Shown: one piece after another, positions 46,036-58,883 of the stretch
Numbering within the stretch: position 1 is the first letter of the stretch
Layout: each line of letters begins with the position of its first letter
Source of the DNA: Nepenthes gracilis
Taxonomy: Eukaryota; Streptophyta; Magnoliopsida; Caryophyllales; Nepenthaceae
NCBI GenBank assembly: GCA_033239525.1
Contig: BSYO01000038.1
Span: forward strand, 10,047,041 to 10,111,040
DNA: 64,000 bases
Direction of reading: 5' to 3'
The notes under the pieces: generated by a model
What the model saw: only the letters and a program-made list of their open reading frames with translations
What the model was told of the DNA's origin: nothing
The model's database searches: none
Translations under genes and position numbers: made by a program

Positions 46036-46849
46036 ATAATGAGGAAAAACTGTAATATCCCGAATTCCGTTTGGATTATTTAATATTAATTATAATTTTT
46101 GGTAAATTGGACGTGGTAAACATTAACTAAATATTATAAAATTTGGACGAATATTTAGATCAGTCAGGCTGGCACCCAAGGTACTCCCATTCTATCGCCC
46201 GAATATCAATTAAAATTTTGGAATAAAAGAAGATTAAAAAATAAAATAACAATAATAATAATAATATAAAAAATAAATAAATAAATAAATAAGGGCCAAG
46301 CAAGGGGATCGGGGATACAGAAAGAGGAGAGAGAGAGAGGGTTTCGACGCACAGAAGGAGGAGAAGAGGAAAGAAGGAGAAGGGAGAGGAAGGAAGATGC
46401 AGCGGTGCAGGTGAACGGCGGCGACGGTGGCTCACTGGTGAGGTCGCAGCAATCGTGGGTGGCGGCGGTGCACGCGGTGGAAGGTCACGTAGAGAGAGAA
46501 ACCACACGAGGAGAGAGAGAAAACAGTGCAAGGAGAGAGAGGCGGCAGAGCTGCGGTGAAGACGTTGATGGGGTGACACCGTGAAGGCCAGTGTCGGCCA
46601 TGCACTGCAATTTGGGAGAGAGAAAGGACAGCGTGCGGGCTTCGGCTGGTAGGAGAGAGAAATATCCAATTTGGGTGTTTTGAGATATCCTTTCTTCAGA
46701 TATGTAATGTGTGAAGTCCAGGTAAATATCTGTAACCTCCTCTTTGGTTTTATTTAATATCTGATATATTTTGAATATTTTAAAAATTTTTACTAACATG
46801 CATATATATTTTTATAAACTTGATTTGTTTATTCTGAACATGCATGTGT

Positions 46850-47336
46850 TGTAACGTCCCCGGCGCATCCGCATGACGATATTGTCCGCTCTGGGTTGGG
46901 GGAACTTACGGCGTCCCAGGCCAACACGCAGCCCGCATGGTTTTGTTCATAGCAGACGGAATCCACCGCCCCGAAAACGCGTCGTCAAGGAAGAGGTATC
47001 CACGCCCTTATTATAAGGCACGCTTCGTTCACCTCCCCATCCGATGTGGGACTCTACAGTCCACCCCCCTTGGGGACCCAACGTCCCCGCTGGCACACCG
47101 GACCGGATCCCGGCTCTAATACCATTTGTAACGTCCCCGGCGCATCCGCATGACGATATTGTCCGCTCTGGGCTGGGAGAACTTACGGCGTCCCAGGCCA
47201 GCACGCAGCCCGCACGGTTTTGTTCCTAGCAGACGGNAATCCACCGCCCCCAAAACGCGTCGTCAAGGAAGAGGTATCCACGCCCTTATTATAAGGCACG
47301 CTTCGTTCACCTCCCCATCCGATGTGGGACTCTACA
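46850..47336 (-). mobile_element. TRIM retrotransposon, TSD TGTGT
   Basis: Two LTRs of 209-210 bp (46850-47058 and 47127-47336; plus-strand ends TGTAACGTCCCC...GGGACTCTACA) enclose only 68 bp. On minus the internal part begins two bases after the LTR with TGGTATTAGAGCC (47112-47124), a one-mismatch initiator-Met primer site, and ends with AAGGGGGGTGGA, a polypurine tract. TGTGT flanks both sides (46845-46849, 47337-47341). The LTRs are almost identical, with one undetermined base at 47237. It has no coding capacity, as expected of terminal-repeat retrotransposons in miniature. Confidence 0.95.
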
Positions 47337-47559
47337 TGTGTAATTTATTGGATGATTTAGTTTTTCTAATATGAGGTTTATAATTTTGAAGGGTTTAATA
47401 TTTTTCTGAAAATTCAAATAATTTATTGGATACTGTATATTTTATATCAATATGTGTAATAAAAATGTGCACGACCGTGTATTTTTATATGCATATATCG
47501 GATTGTAGTCACTATATTTGAATTTGAATATTGAATATTTTGGCCAGCTTTTTATGTGA

Positions 47560-49510
47560 GATTTATTTGGAAATCTTTTTCCACCAATAGGAAAGGTTTA
47601 GAGTAGTAACTCTTCCCATTTGAATATTTTGATTCGACCTTAAAATATATTTGAACGTTCTAATATATCTGATATACCTGAGAATTACACCCAAAGTAGC
47701 GGGTGGCAAATAATAGTGAGCACCATTATCTTTGGATACAGAATATATGGGTGGTCATACACGCTGGCATAATTTGTATTTGATTTTGCCTAAGGTTACC
47801 GGGATTATGTGTAACCCTTACTCAAGTAAGTTTTTAAATAATTGGAACTCAAATTTGATGCATAATTTATATTTTTCTGCATTAATTTGAATTGGACCTT
47901 AATTGGGATTTAAACTTTTGGACTTAGATTTGAGATTCGCCGATTTTGTCCATAGTTGGACCATAGTATGTCTTGTACAAATGATTTGACTATATGTTTT
48001 GCTCCGGACCTTTAAAATATCTGTTGCGATACTACTTCGACTTCTGCACACATTATTAGATTATCTGGCTCTCGAATTCTACCCCGAATCACAAACTGAT
48101 CAGGACTTAGATTTGAACTCGAACCCAAATTCGAATTCGGACTCAGATTGGATTTTGGAATTGGCTATTTGCCTATTAAAATTGGTTCGGATCACTTTTA
48201 TTTTGCTTATATATATATATATATATATATGCACGTCCTAATGAGAACTATTTTCTAATTTGAATTTTTACTTTGAATTTGGATATTTGATTTGAGTACG
48301 AGACTATTATTGAATTTTAGACTTTGAATTTTTATTGGATTTATTTTATCGACAATTTGAATTTATTCTGTCATTTAAATAAAGTTCATCTATTTAATCT
48401 TCTATCTGATTTATTGGACTGATTTTATTCAAATATAATACTTGTCGAGTATTAGGCTTACTTTTCCTATTTTATCCCTTCAGAGTAGAATATTCGGATG
48501 CATTATAGGAGTATGATCGTGATCTAGCATAATTTATTTGGAAATCTCTTTCCACCAATAGGAAAGGTTTAGAGTAGTAACTCTTTCTATTTAGATATTT
48601 TGATTCAAATTTAGGATATATTTTAACATTCTAATATATCTGACAAATTTGAGAATTGCACCAAAAATAGCGGGTGAAAAATAATATTGAGCACCATTAT
48701 CTATGGATACAGAATATATGGGTAGTCATACATGTTGGCATAATTTGCATTTGATTTTGCTTAAGGTTATCGGGATTATGTGTAACCCTTCGTCAAGCAA
48801 GTTTTTAAATAATTGAAATTCAAATTTGATGCATGATTTGTATTTTTCTGCATTAATTTGAATTGGATCTTAAGTGGAATTTAAATTTTTGGACTTAGAT
48901 TTGAGATTCATCGATTTTGTCCATAGTTGGGCCATAATATGTCTTGTATAAATGATTTGACTATATGTTTTGCTCCGAACCCTTAAAATAACTATTGTGA
49001 TACTGCTTCGACTTCCGTGCATATTATTAAATCATCCGATTATCTGATTCTACCACAAATCACAAATTGATCGGGACTTAGATTTAAACTCGGACTCAAA
49101 TTTGAATTCGGACTCAGATTGGATTTTGGAATTGGTTATTTGCCTATTAAAATTGGTTCAAATCACTTTTATTTTGTTTATATATATTTGTATTTATATT
49201 TATATTTATATTTATATATACGTCCTGATGAGAACTGTTTTTTAATTTGGATATTTACTTTGAATTTGGATATTTGATTTGAGTATGAGATTATTACTGA
49301 ATTTTAAATCTTGAATTTCTATTAGATTTATTTTATTGACGATTTAAATTTATTCTGTTATTTAAATGGATTTTATCTATTTAATCTTCTCTCTGATTTA
49401 TTGGACTCCTTTTATTTAAATATGATACTTGTTTAATATTAGGCTTACTTTTTTTATTTTATCCATTCAGAGTAGAATATTCGGATACATTGTAGGAGTA
49501 TGATCGTGAT
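47560..49510. repeat. About 980-bp tandem duplication inside the LTR
   Basis: TCCACCAATAGGAAAGG occurs at 47580 and 48551, and CAGAGTAGAATATTCGG at 48481 and 49468, giving offsets of 971 and 987. The junction is at about 48530 (GTGATCTAGCATAATTTATT). The copies differ by many substitutions, so the duplication is old. Confidence 0.85.
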
Positions 49511-49790
49511 CTATCAGCTATTCGTCTCATTTGGTGAGTGTTGGTTCTATTATGGTTCAAATTGGTGTTTGATGTGAACGGATTATGAAATTGGTCGAGT
49601 ATAGACTCATAGTTATATTTCGAAAATAGTTCGGATACTATATTATATTTGATTATGATTTTTTGTTAGAACTGTTACATCCCTTATTATGATTGTAGAG
49701 TAGGTCGTATTTATTTTGTCTAAGCAGTTATCCGATGATGTCCTACGTAAATTTTAATTTATGTCGGATCCTATTTATTTGGTTTGTCAT

Positions 49791-50811
49791 ACCCTAATTT
49801 TAGAATATTATATTATTTATTTAAAATTATTTTAAATTTTAAATTTTAAAAATTATAATTAATTATTTAAATTAATTTATTTGGTATGTATTCATAATAT
49901 AAATTTTATAATTTTTTTAATTTTTATTTTATTTTAATTTCATAATTTAAAAAAATAATATATAAATAAATATACAATTATTACTACTTTTTTAATATAA
50001 TCACACTCAAACCTATGATCTCTAAGCACGTCCACATCAGTCCTTGGTTTCTTTACAGCTGTCATGCATTAACATATAAAAATCTTAAAATTTCAATTAA
50101 TTACTACCTCATTTATGTTATCAATACAAATTTTAATAAAAAATATTATTTATATACTTATTAATATATTTTCATATCAAAATTACTAAATATAAATATT
50201 TATTTTATTTTATTTTATTTTATTTTATTTTATTTTTTATCTTCTTTATCTTAAGTTTAATAATTTTAATATAAATAAATATATAATTAATATTTTTATT
50301 GGAGTACAATTTTAAATTAGCAGGTATTAATTAGTAATTAAATAATTTGACCCATTGACTAAGAGAATTAATTTTAATAAAAAATATTATTTATATACTT
50401 ATTAATATATTTTTATATCAAAATAATTAGTAATTAAATTTTAATAAAAATATTATTTATATACTTATTAACATATTTTTACATCAAAATTACTAAATAT
50501 AAATATTTATTTTATTTTGTTTTATTTTTTTATCTTTTTTATCTTAAATTTAATAATTTTAATATAAATAAATATATAATTAATATTTTTATTGGAGTAC
50601 AATTTTAAATTAGCAGGTATTAATTAGTAATTAAATAATTTGATCCATTGACTAAGAGAATAACTTTTTAAAGGGCAACCAAGCTCTCCACTGGTTTCGG
50701 GGGACATAATTGAGTGATAAAAAATAATACTGTCGTATTTATAAATTTTTAATTATTTAATTTAATACAATTTTTAATTTTTTATTTATATTATTTAAAT
50801 CAGATAGAATT
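49791..50811. other. AT-rich spacer with direct duplications
   Basis: Very AT-rich. About 240 bp are repeated with an offset of 293 (GGAGTACAATTTTAAATTAG at 50301 and 50594), with a shorter third partial copy at about 50373-50430. A TTTTA pentanucleotide run of about seven units lies at 50201-50237 in the first copy and is reduced in the second. Confidence 0.7.
50201..50237. repeat. (TTTTA)n microsatellite
   Basis: About seven TTTTA units in the first copy of the duplicated AT-rich segment. Confidence 0.85.
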
Positions 50812-51871
50812 TGTTACGTTTTTGATCCACGGGGTCCAATCAAATCTATAGTTTTCAGGTAACACAAATGTTTGAAGTGTTGGACACGAGAGGAGGATCA
50901 AGACCGGATCTTTCACGTAGAAAACCTCTTCTTAATCGGAGGAGAAACCACTTGAGCTTTCGCCTTTAAAAAATCTTCACTATTTAGGTGAAAGTCTTTC
51001 TAATCTGATGTTAGTATTAATCCCTTCATTGTCTCTTGTTTTGTATCTCTTTTTTAGGGGGTATCGCTCACTGTAAGGCTTTATCACTCTTTTTTGTTCC
51101 GTTTCGCTGGGAAGGGAGAGATATTCAATGGCCGAGAGGAAGTGGGCCTTTTTCCTTCTTTCTGGAGCAAATTTGGGGGAAGAGAATCTGGTCCTTTTGA
51201 ATGAGACTTTATTGGGTATTTATAGGAAAGATCATGCCGTTGGGGAGGAGACACGTGGCAGCCATCGAATGGCCTAGAAGTTATGCAGATGTCCCCACCG
51301 CTTTATTTAATCTTCAATGACGCGCGGGATGGCATGGCATGCGTATCCGCTGGTGGGCCTAGGTGTGTCAGGCATGTGATGTCTAGGCGTCAGTCTTGAT
51401 TTGATCAGGCGTGCCCTGTTTAGACGGCGACTAGCAGTGGCTGCAGATCTCCTTGGGATTCGGCGAAGTTGCTTAGCTGGCATCCTTGGCTGAGCGTAGG
51501 GTAATCCTTGTTCTTGGGTGGAGCTCCTTGTGAGTACGCGGTCCCACAAAGGGGAGACAGCTCTCGGAGGATCCTCTGGGGAAAGCCCTGGAATTTCTTC
51601 TTGATTCCTCAGACGGTCCTGAGACTTGGCAGGACTTACGGGGTTCTCGATCTTTTTCGTGTCCGTGTACTTAGATGTTGCTAGCGGTGTCCTCGAGCTT
51701 CCTTGTGAGCGGACGGGTCCTCTTGGACTTCTACTGTGGTCTTGGTCTTTGGGCCGCCGGCCTCTAATTTGGGCCTCTCAGGCTGTCCAGTTTTCTCGGC
51801 TCGTGGGAGCCTCTCGTTTGGGCCTTTTTCCTGGGCCGCACTTTTATGGGCCTTTATATTATGGCCCAACA
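50812..51871 (-). mobile_element. Solo LTR, TSD GAATT
   Basis: On minus it starts TGTTGGGCCATAATATAAAG and ends GATCAAAAACGTAACA. GAATT flanks both sides (50807-50811, 51872-51876). A minus-strand TATA box CTATAAATACCC is at about 51213-51224. The different ends (TGTTGGGCC) and U5 set it apart from the TGATG family. Frames of 60-99 codons inside are not genes. Confidence 0.88.
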
Positions 51872-54133
51872 GAATTTAAAAACATTAAATATCATATCAA
51901 ATTTGATACCAAAAATATATTTTAAAATTAGTCACATAAATGTTACTTTAGTAAGATGTAATATTTCATAAATTATGAAATTGGATCGTAATTAATCCGT
52001 TGGAAATAACTTTATAAAAATAATCATTTTATGAATAACGTGAAAAATCTAAATCATAATGTTATGCTGTCTAATAAGACAGTCTGCCTATAATGATGAG
52101 TCTCACAAAATTTTTGTATTTTATTTAAATATAACTTTTGAAAAAAATTCAACTTTTATGTAAATAGTAATATTTTTATTTTAAGTAATACTTTATATAA
52201 ATATTACTAATTTTTATATGAAGATAATATTTTCTTTCTTAGAAAAAAAAAAAAAACTACGTACATATTTTATGTAAATAGTTTGCACCAAATTATTGTA
52301 AGGTATGATATTTTCATTATAATTTATAATAATATTATTATTAATATATATATTTGATTAATTTAAAAAATAATTATATAATAAAAAATTAAAAAAATTA
52401 AATTATAAAAGAATCAAGCTCGGCATCTGATAAATGTATATCTCCATGCTCATGTCTGTTTAAAGTAGTAAAACTATGCCTATGAGGTGCTCATGCACAT
52501 TTATGACAGAATGAGTGGCATCTAAGATGTACTTATATTTGCACACCATACGCAATTGAAGTAAAAAATATTGGCACCTAAGTTATACTTAATACAGTAT
52601 TTTTGCACGTTTGTGTACCTGAGTGACTTCTGATACGCACTTATCTAGTACTTACATACACCTATCTAGTCATTTTTGTGTCGAAAAAGAAGATAATGAT
52701 GATGGCGAAGAAGATGAATAAGAGAATGAGAAAAAAAATTTTGATTTTGAAATCTTTTTAGTCAAATCAAAAGTTTAAGGTAAGTATTTCTAAACCCAAA
52801 TTTAATTTATTTATAAAATCTTTAGATTTTGCTTATAATTCTAGTGTCTATTGCACATATATGTTATCATTTACACTATCGTTTTGAATATTATTAAATA
52901 TATATGATTTTCACTCAACGTTTAAGATTTTGTTGAATTTTATTGAAAGTTTAAAGCTTTAGTTTATTTTTACTAATTATGGAAATATTTTGAAATACTA
53001 TATTCGTATATGAAAATATTTAAAAAGAAAAGCCATAAAAATATTATGCATTTGACATTACATGTTGACATTATATTTTAATAATTAATATGATTTTAGA
53101 CTTTTTTCATAAAAAAATTTTATGTTTATATTTTTTCAGTATAAAAGAAATTTTGGCCTTTGTACTCATACTGCAAAGTGAAAATATTTTATATATTTAT
53201 TATACAGTCATCTATTTATTATTTTTTTTAAACTGTTATAAGAAATTAATAAAATAATATATTTAGATATCCTAATATATCAAAAAATTTTAATGATTAC
53301 ACCAATTATCTATAGGTGATAAAAAAAGTGATATTTGATTTTGTCTATAATAAATAATTTGTAAATAGTTTACTTATGAGTGTGAATGGTTTTGTTCGGA
53401 TTTAAAATTATTAAAAATATGTGTAACTCTTTATTAAAATTAACTTTTTAGCTATTGGTTCTCAAATTTTAGTATGGTGTAATTTTTTAATTCTGACATG
53501 TATTATATTTTATGTTTTAAAACGATTTGACCTTTTAAAAATTACAAGTTTTAATAAGACAATCGAATTTATTCAGCTTTAGATATGTAAAAGTTTCAGA
53601 ATTATAAGATTTGAACTTAACATGATTTCATACAATTTATATTATTTGACATTTGTATATGTATTACGAACTTTTCATAAAATATTATTATTTAAATTAT
53701 GAATTTGAAACATTTAATATATCAAATTTCACATGTGTTTATGATTTTTTATTATTTATTATATTTTATGAACCTATATATTTTTATTTTATGTGCAAAC
53801 TTGTAAAGTCTTAAACTTATGATTTATTATGTGTTCTAATCTTTCAAATTAATGGGTCATTGATTACTAGTAGGATACAGATAGAAGATATTTAAAAATT
53901 TTTGTTTAAATATACTGTGTTTGAGACTTATGTTAAGATATTATATATATTTTAATTTATTATAACTTTTATAGTCAAAAAAATGCTATATTACTTAGAT
54001 TTTCATATATACTTGATACTGTGATGATTTTAGATTATTATTGGATATTTTATTACAGATAAATTTGAATTGAGGAGGTTATATTCTCATTTGAAGGCCA
54101 ACAAGGTTTAGTTCAATTAGCTTTTTTTATACA
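51872..54133. other. AT-rich stretch with dispersed repeat
   Basis: No gene seen. 52410-52740, with alternating words such as CATGCACATTTATGACAG and CACCTAAGTTATACTTA, then a GAAGA-rich block, resembles 63090-63360 and, more weakly, 33040-33260. It may be a non-autonomous transposon remnant. Confidence 0.5.
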
Positions 54134-54138
54134 CTATC

Positions 54139-55041
54139 TGTTGCGTTTCAAGAATTTAAATTATCCTACGGATTGATGGCCGCAAATCGGATCTTCGTGT
54201 TGGGATAATCTGATATGGATCCGATCTTCATTGTCTTAAATTTAAACCTTATGCAATACAATTAAAAACAAGAGGTCAAAGGATGGTGGGAATTACTTCC
54301 ACCGTAAATCCTCCGATACTCAAATTAAATATCTTTTTAAGAGTATAGAAAGATATATATATGATACATGTATAGTAGATTAAGCGTTTGAGTGCACCAG
54401 ATCAATGGACGACTTAAAGATACACCAGCAAAATGACGGTTTAGAAATGTGCCCAACAGATGGGCGGTTTAAGAATGCGCCCGCTGATGGGCATCTTGAA
54501 TGCGTAGTTTGTAGATTGTGGCCAATCACTTAAATGAAAAATCTCTTTGAGGGAGAGGAAAAATGGCTTCAAAAAAAATTGAAGGATAAATGCTCTCTAA
54601 ATGATGGAGAGTTGCCTTGAATGAGGACAAAACCTCATGGAATGGAGAGCTGGCCTCTTTAAGATGGAGGGCTAGCCTTTTTATGTATGGCCTACTTCTT
54701 TTTCTCATTTTTCATCATTTCTTTTCTCTTCTCTAACATTCTTTTTAGGATTCTTTTCCTTTGACCATTTTGGCCGTTTCGTCACTCTGATCCTTTCACC
54801 TATTCCTCCTTTTTTTTCGTGTAAATAAAAAGGATATTTATAGAGTGGGGTGGTTGGATTATCAGACAGTATAGCTACATGTTGAACCATTTTCGTGGAT
54901 ACTGATGAACAGATAAATTACGTATGACACATAAACTTGCTTTTTGAGCTGAAGTTATTGAGCCGCTGAACCCTTTTTGGATTGAATTTTATTGTGTCTT
55001 TATTTCATATGGACATTTTTCTTAGGTTGCCGAACCCATCA
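54139..55041 (-). mobile_element. Solo LTR, TSD CTATC
   Basis: On minus it starts TGATGGGTTCGGCAACC and ends CTTGAAACGCAACA. CTATC flanks both sides (54134-54138, 55042-55046). A minus-strand TATA box CTATAAATATCC is at about 54833-54844 and the U5 block with TTTGAGTATCGGAGG near 54318. Same family as the outer LTRs of the palindromic nest. Confidence 0.92.
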
Positions 55042-55046
55042 CTATC

Positions 55047-55976
55047 ATTTATGGATGTTATATACTTTTGGTTTTGGGTGTTATAAGTTCAACCCAATCT
55101 TGGCTTATTTTAATTATTTAAATTTTAATTATTTATAAAAAAATGTGTTTAATTTAATTGTTATTAATTATTATCTATCTATATCAAAATCATGACTATT
55201 ACGAATATATATATTTTTTTTTAAGATTGACCCAAATTTGACTATTTTAAATTTTTTTTAAAAAAAATTATTATTATCTTATTTATAATCGTGAAACCTA
55301 ATGTATAATATAAGATAAAGTATTATATAATAAATTTAAAGTTGTCAAATCCTTTTCAAATTCGATACATTGTAATAGAGAAATATTACATATATAAAAA
55401 GACAACAAAGGAGTTTTAAGTCCTAATTCCTAGTACAGTTGGCTATATGGCTTTATTTCCATGACTTTACTTTTAGTACAATATATTTTTTTATAATATA
55501 AGTTATTTTAAATCATTTTAATTATATTTTTTTATTGTCAGATAATAATGAATTCATAATTTTTTATCATATTTCTTTTAGTGTATATTTAAAGTGTTCA
55601 AATAATCTTAAGTAACATCCATTTATTTTATTTTTAATAATTATAATTTTTAAAAATTTATTTATTTTATTTTATAATTATAGTCTTATCTTTTAATATA
55701 ATTTTTAAAAAATATTTGATATATTTATAATTAAAAACAAAAAGTAAAAATTAGAGAAAATAAGAAGCATTGAGGTCATCATGTGGAGGTTGCTTTCAAA
55801 GTTTCCAACAATAATAATTCAATTAATCCACCCAACCCATTGTTTGCTTCTAAATGGTCCTCCACCCACTTCTCTTAGATTACTCCACTCCTCCGCCACT
55901 GCTCCTCCACTCTGTGCACCCATTCTCCGCATCATCTTCATCTCCTCTCCACCACTTTTCACCCCCCAAAAGCCAA
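55047..55976. other. AT-rich upstream region of the proline-rich gene
   Basis: AT-rich sequence. An upstream in-frame extension of the next gene (from ATG at 55854) is open but lacks a signal-like start. No firm promoter element was picked among the many TA-rich words. Confidence 0.45.
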
Positions 55977-56429
55977 ATGGCCACCAATCGACACCACCTA
56001 GTCTCCACTCTCACCCTCATCCTCATCACTCTACAACTGACATCAGCCCAACAATCAACACCCTATGAATGCCCATACCCCTGCCTTCCGCCGCCACTGC
56101 CACCGTCAACTTCCCTTCCACCTCCATCATCCACCACGAACTGCCCCCCACCTCCATCCCCACCGACACCGGTTTCACTGCCGCCGCCTAGCTTCTACCT
56201 CCCCCCACCTCAGTACTACTACCCTCCACCATATCTCCCATATTCTCCTCCAAATTACCTGAATCCTTTCGCTCCGCCGCCGCCTGACCCAATCTTACCC
56301 TACTTTCCTTTCTATTTCAAAAGCCCGCCGCCGCCGTCGACATACTCATCGGCAACAAGCTTTTCCCATTTGAAAATTATGACTTTATGCTTTATATTTT
56401 CATCTTATGTACTTCTGAATTGGAGCTGA
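55977..56429 (+). CDS. Proline-rich extensin-like secreted protein, probably GPI-anchored
   Basis: 150 residues. I choose the ATG of MATNRHHLVSTLTLILITLQ because it opens a clear signal peptide cleaved after LTSA (about residue 24). The mature part is dominated by Pro with Ser, Tyr and Thr: YECPYPCLPPPLPPS, CPPPPSPPTP, PPPQYYYPPPYLPYSPP, SPPPPS. Such SPPPP and YYYPPP motifs are typical of hydroxyproline-rich cell-wall glycoproteins, in which Ser-Hyp runs are glycosylated and Tyr residues cross-link. The C-terminus is Ser/Ala-rich (YSSATS) followed by a hydrophobic tail (IMTLCFIFSSYVLLNW), which suggests a GPI signal. The Cys-x3-Cys near the start is unlike classical extensins. The frame stays open upstream to 55854. 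Role in the wall is inferred from composition. Confidence 0.75.
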   Translation: MATNRHHLVSTLTLILITLQLTSAQQSTPYECPYPCLPPPLPPSTSLPPPSSTTNCPPPPSPPTPVSLPPPSFYLPPPQYYYPPPYLPYSPPNYLNPFAPPPPDPILPYFPFYFKSPPPPSTYSSATSFSHLKIMTLCFIFSSYVLLNWS

Positions 56430-57405
56430 AAAGGGTAACCTTTACATATTTTATTTTTATTTTTTTATGTTATATTGGCTGGGCGTAGGGGAAGAAGTGA
56501 TTTCATATGTTATTGTAACTTTTTTTTTTTAAATTTGAAGTCTAATAATCAATCAATAAATAAGAATCGAAATTAGAATTCACTTTCAATATGAATTTCT
56601 CTCGCTTAAGCCGATATATTATTTGGTTTGAATGGTTTAACTACTCCATTGGGGAATAATTTTTCCCACCACCACGACGGTGGTTATCGTTGGTGATCGC
56701 GGCGCTGGCTGTGGTGTCTCAAGAACCAACAGTGACGATTTCGGGTTTGCCACCGTGCCGGAGCAATCAGAGATGAATAACGGCAGATTAGCCGCTGATC
56801 CGTGAGCGGCAACACAAATCGATTCTTTTGAAACCGAGAGCGAGAATTCGGGTTAGTATTTCGCCGGAAACTGGGATGATGGAAAACAGGGCCTGCAGAA
56901 CAAAGCAGGGAAATGAAACAGCTCTCGAATTCGATAAATTTTCTCTTTTCTGAACTCAATTGAAGTTCATGAATTAGTGAATCTGAGCCTTAATTTCAAA
57001 AAATTACCCCAATTTATGAAAATATACAGTCCGCCTGATCGAATAATTTCTTTAACGCTCTTCGGATTTCGTCGTTCATTGTGTATGAATCGACGATTCG
57101 TCTTCTGTTTTTTTTTTTCCCCATTTTTGGCCGATCCTCCTAATCATTTCACATTTGAGAAATAGAAATCACATATTTACTATCTACAATCTTTTATAGT
57201 GAAATTACTAATTTTAATATACACAATAAAATATATTATAGTATAAAATAGAATAAAATTTATATTTATTTTTAACAACTTAAATACAAATAAATATATA
57301 AATATTATTTTTTTATTAACATATACATGACTTTACTAATATATTATAAATAGACTATTTTCATAATATAAACTATAATTTTATATCACACTAGAGTAAA
57401 ATTAT
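56430..57405. other. Spacer, no gene seen
   Basis: The 91-codon minus frame at 56684-56959 is Arg/Ser-rich without a domain and is not accepted. Beyond 57180 the sequence is AT-rich. Confidence 0.5.
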
Positions 57406-58383
57406 TGATGCAACTCAAGATTCAAATTATGATACTGATTTGGGAATCACTCGATCTTTTACGGTGGGTTGAATTAGAGGACATTCGTCTCTATTAACTT
57501 AAAATCTACGTACCACAAATTATAAATAAAAGATCAGATAATTAATGAGACTTACTCTTAAGTTTATTCCTTAACACCCAAGTCAAAAATTTTTTCAAGG
57601 GAATAGAAAGATATAATAAGGATGAGAGAGAATGTAATGAAGCACCTATGCGGCTGATGTGAGAAAAGAATTGAGCCCTTGTAATGTGCTCTCCAACTTA
57701 GAGAGATGGAGGATTTGGCTCTAATGTGTCACACTCGGTGAATGGCTCAGTAAGGTACACTGAACAAAGAGCGACTTCGTGAGGAGGAGAAAGACTTATG
57801 TCAGAGAAAGAGAGTTTGATTCTTTCTAGGTTTTTATGTCTTGCTCAAGGGTTACCTTAGCTTGGAAAGGATCGATCCCTCTTCTTGTGAAAGAGAAGGA
57901 TATTTGTAGTATTTCGTAGAAAAGACTTTGGCCCCGAAACTTATGACAAGTGTCCCGTCAAGATTTTTCAACCGTTGGTACATTGACGAGAGCCACTATA
58001 TAAGATGTTAACTTGTGGCAGTGACATGACCACAGCGGGTGATGGCCGACAAGGGTCAAGCTGCTTCTCGCGTGAGTTGGCTGGGTTACCGATGGTTGGT
58101 GAGCATGATAGTTTTCCATGATCGACCACTATCACTATTTGCTGAGGCCTGTTGTGTCGACGTCTTCTATACTGCCAGACTGTCATCAATGAGGTGGAGG
58201 GTAGATTTTACTGTGATTAGTTGAGTAGTAGAAGCTATCCTCTATCATTAGACCTTTGCTCCTCCATGAGCCTATTCGTAGTAGATAGGCTGATTAGACG
58301 ATTCTTGGGCGTTGGATTTCGTTGGGTTTCACATGCAAGGGAACTGGCTATCAAATCGGTCCATATCATGATTGGGCCCATCA
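57406..58383 (-). mobile_element. Solo LTR, TSD ATTAT/ATTAC
   Basis: On minus it starts TGATGGGCCCAATCATG and ends CTTGAGTTGCATCA. ATTAT (57401-57405) and ATTAC (58384-58388) flank it with one mismatch. Short frames within, such as 57968-58189, are not genes. Confidence 0.85.
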
Positions 58384-58878
58384 ATTACTATTAAACTGAC
58401 TATGATTTTTTTTCGTAGGTTATAATAAGCTTTTCACATATCGCATTCGATTTTAATACGGTCACTATTGTCCTTTTTATTGACAAAAACAGTAACAGAA
58501 TTAATTTTTTTTGAAACACTAAGATGTGAAAGCGGACGAGGATTTTTTTGTCTGAATTTTGACAATTCACCCACTTTAGAAATTATATAAATTTTTTCAT
58601 GTTTTTGCCAAGGATAAAAATACCCATATAAAATTTTAATTTTCATAATCTAATTTAATCTACTGCCATCTGTCTTTACTCTTTTACAGATAATTTTATA
58701 ATTATTTAGTATAAATATTTTGCCTCCCTATGTACAATATATATTATAAGTCTTAGGAATGTTTTCAAAATAAGTACTTGCCACATATCTTAAACTTTAT
58801 AGTATAATATAATAAAAATTTAATCCGTTTTATTTGATCAAAATTAATATAAATTTATTATTATTAAAGATAGGTGTG
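58384..58878. other. Spacer between two solo LTRs
   Basis: About 0.5 kb of AT-rich DNA, no feature recognised. The 70-codon minus frame has no domain. Confidence 0.5.
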
Positions 58879-58883
58879 ATATG

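Larger units (their letters stand above)
42002..49790 (+). mobile_element. Decayed chromovirus-type Ty3/gypsy element 2
   Basis: 5' LTR 42002-43345 (start degenerate, TATAGTATCTCAAATT against TGTAATATCCCGAATT in the 3' LTR), pol relic 43346-46035, purine tract GAGGAAAAAC (46041-46050), then 3' LTR from 46051 to about 49790. A deletion joins the 5' LTR directly to the end of the protease region, so leader and gag are lost. The 3' LTR carries a TRIM insertion and an internal duplication of about 980 bp. The 5' LTR also lacks a piece equivalent to 47342-47975. The exact 3' end is unresolved. Confidence 0.8.
46051..49790 (+). mobile_element. 3' LTR of element 2, with insertions
   Basis: Starts TGTAATATCCCGAATTCC. 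Contains a GA-rich block (46320-46560), the TRIM at 46850-47336 and two head-to-tail copies of a segment of about 980 bp. Long minus frames in the GA-rich part (46160-46669) are low-complexity by-products. Without the TRIM and the extra copy, the LTR would be about 2.3 kb, like element 1. Confidence 0.75.

Noticed and set aside
56684..56959. 91-codon minus frame
   Set aside because: Arg/Ser-rich, no recognisable domain; it could be a relic but nothing supports it.
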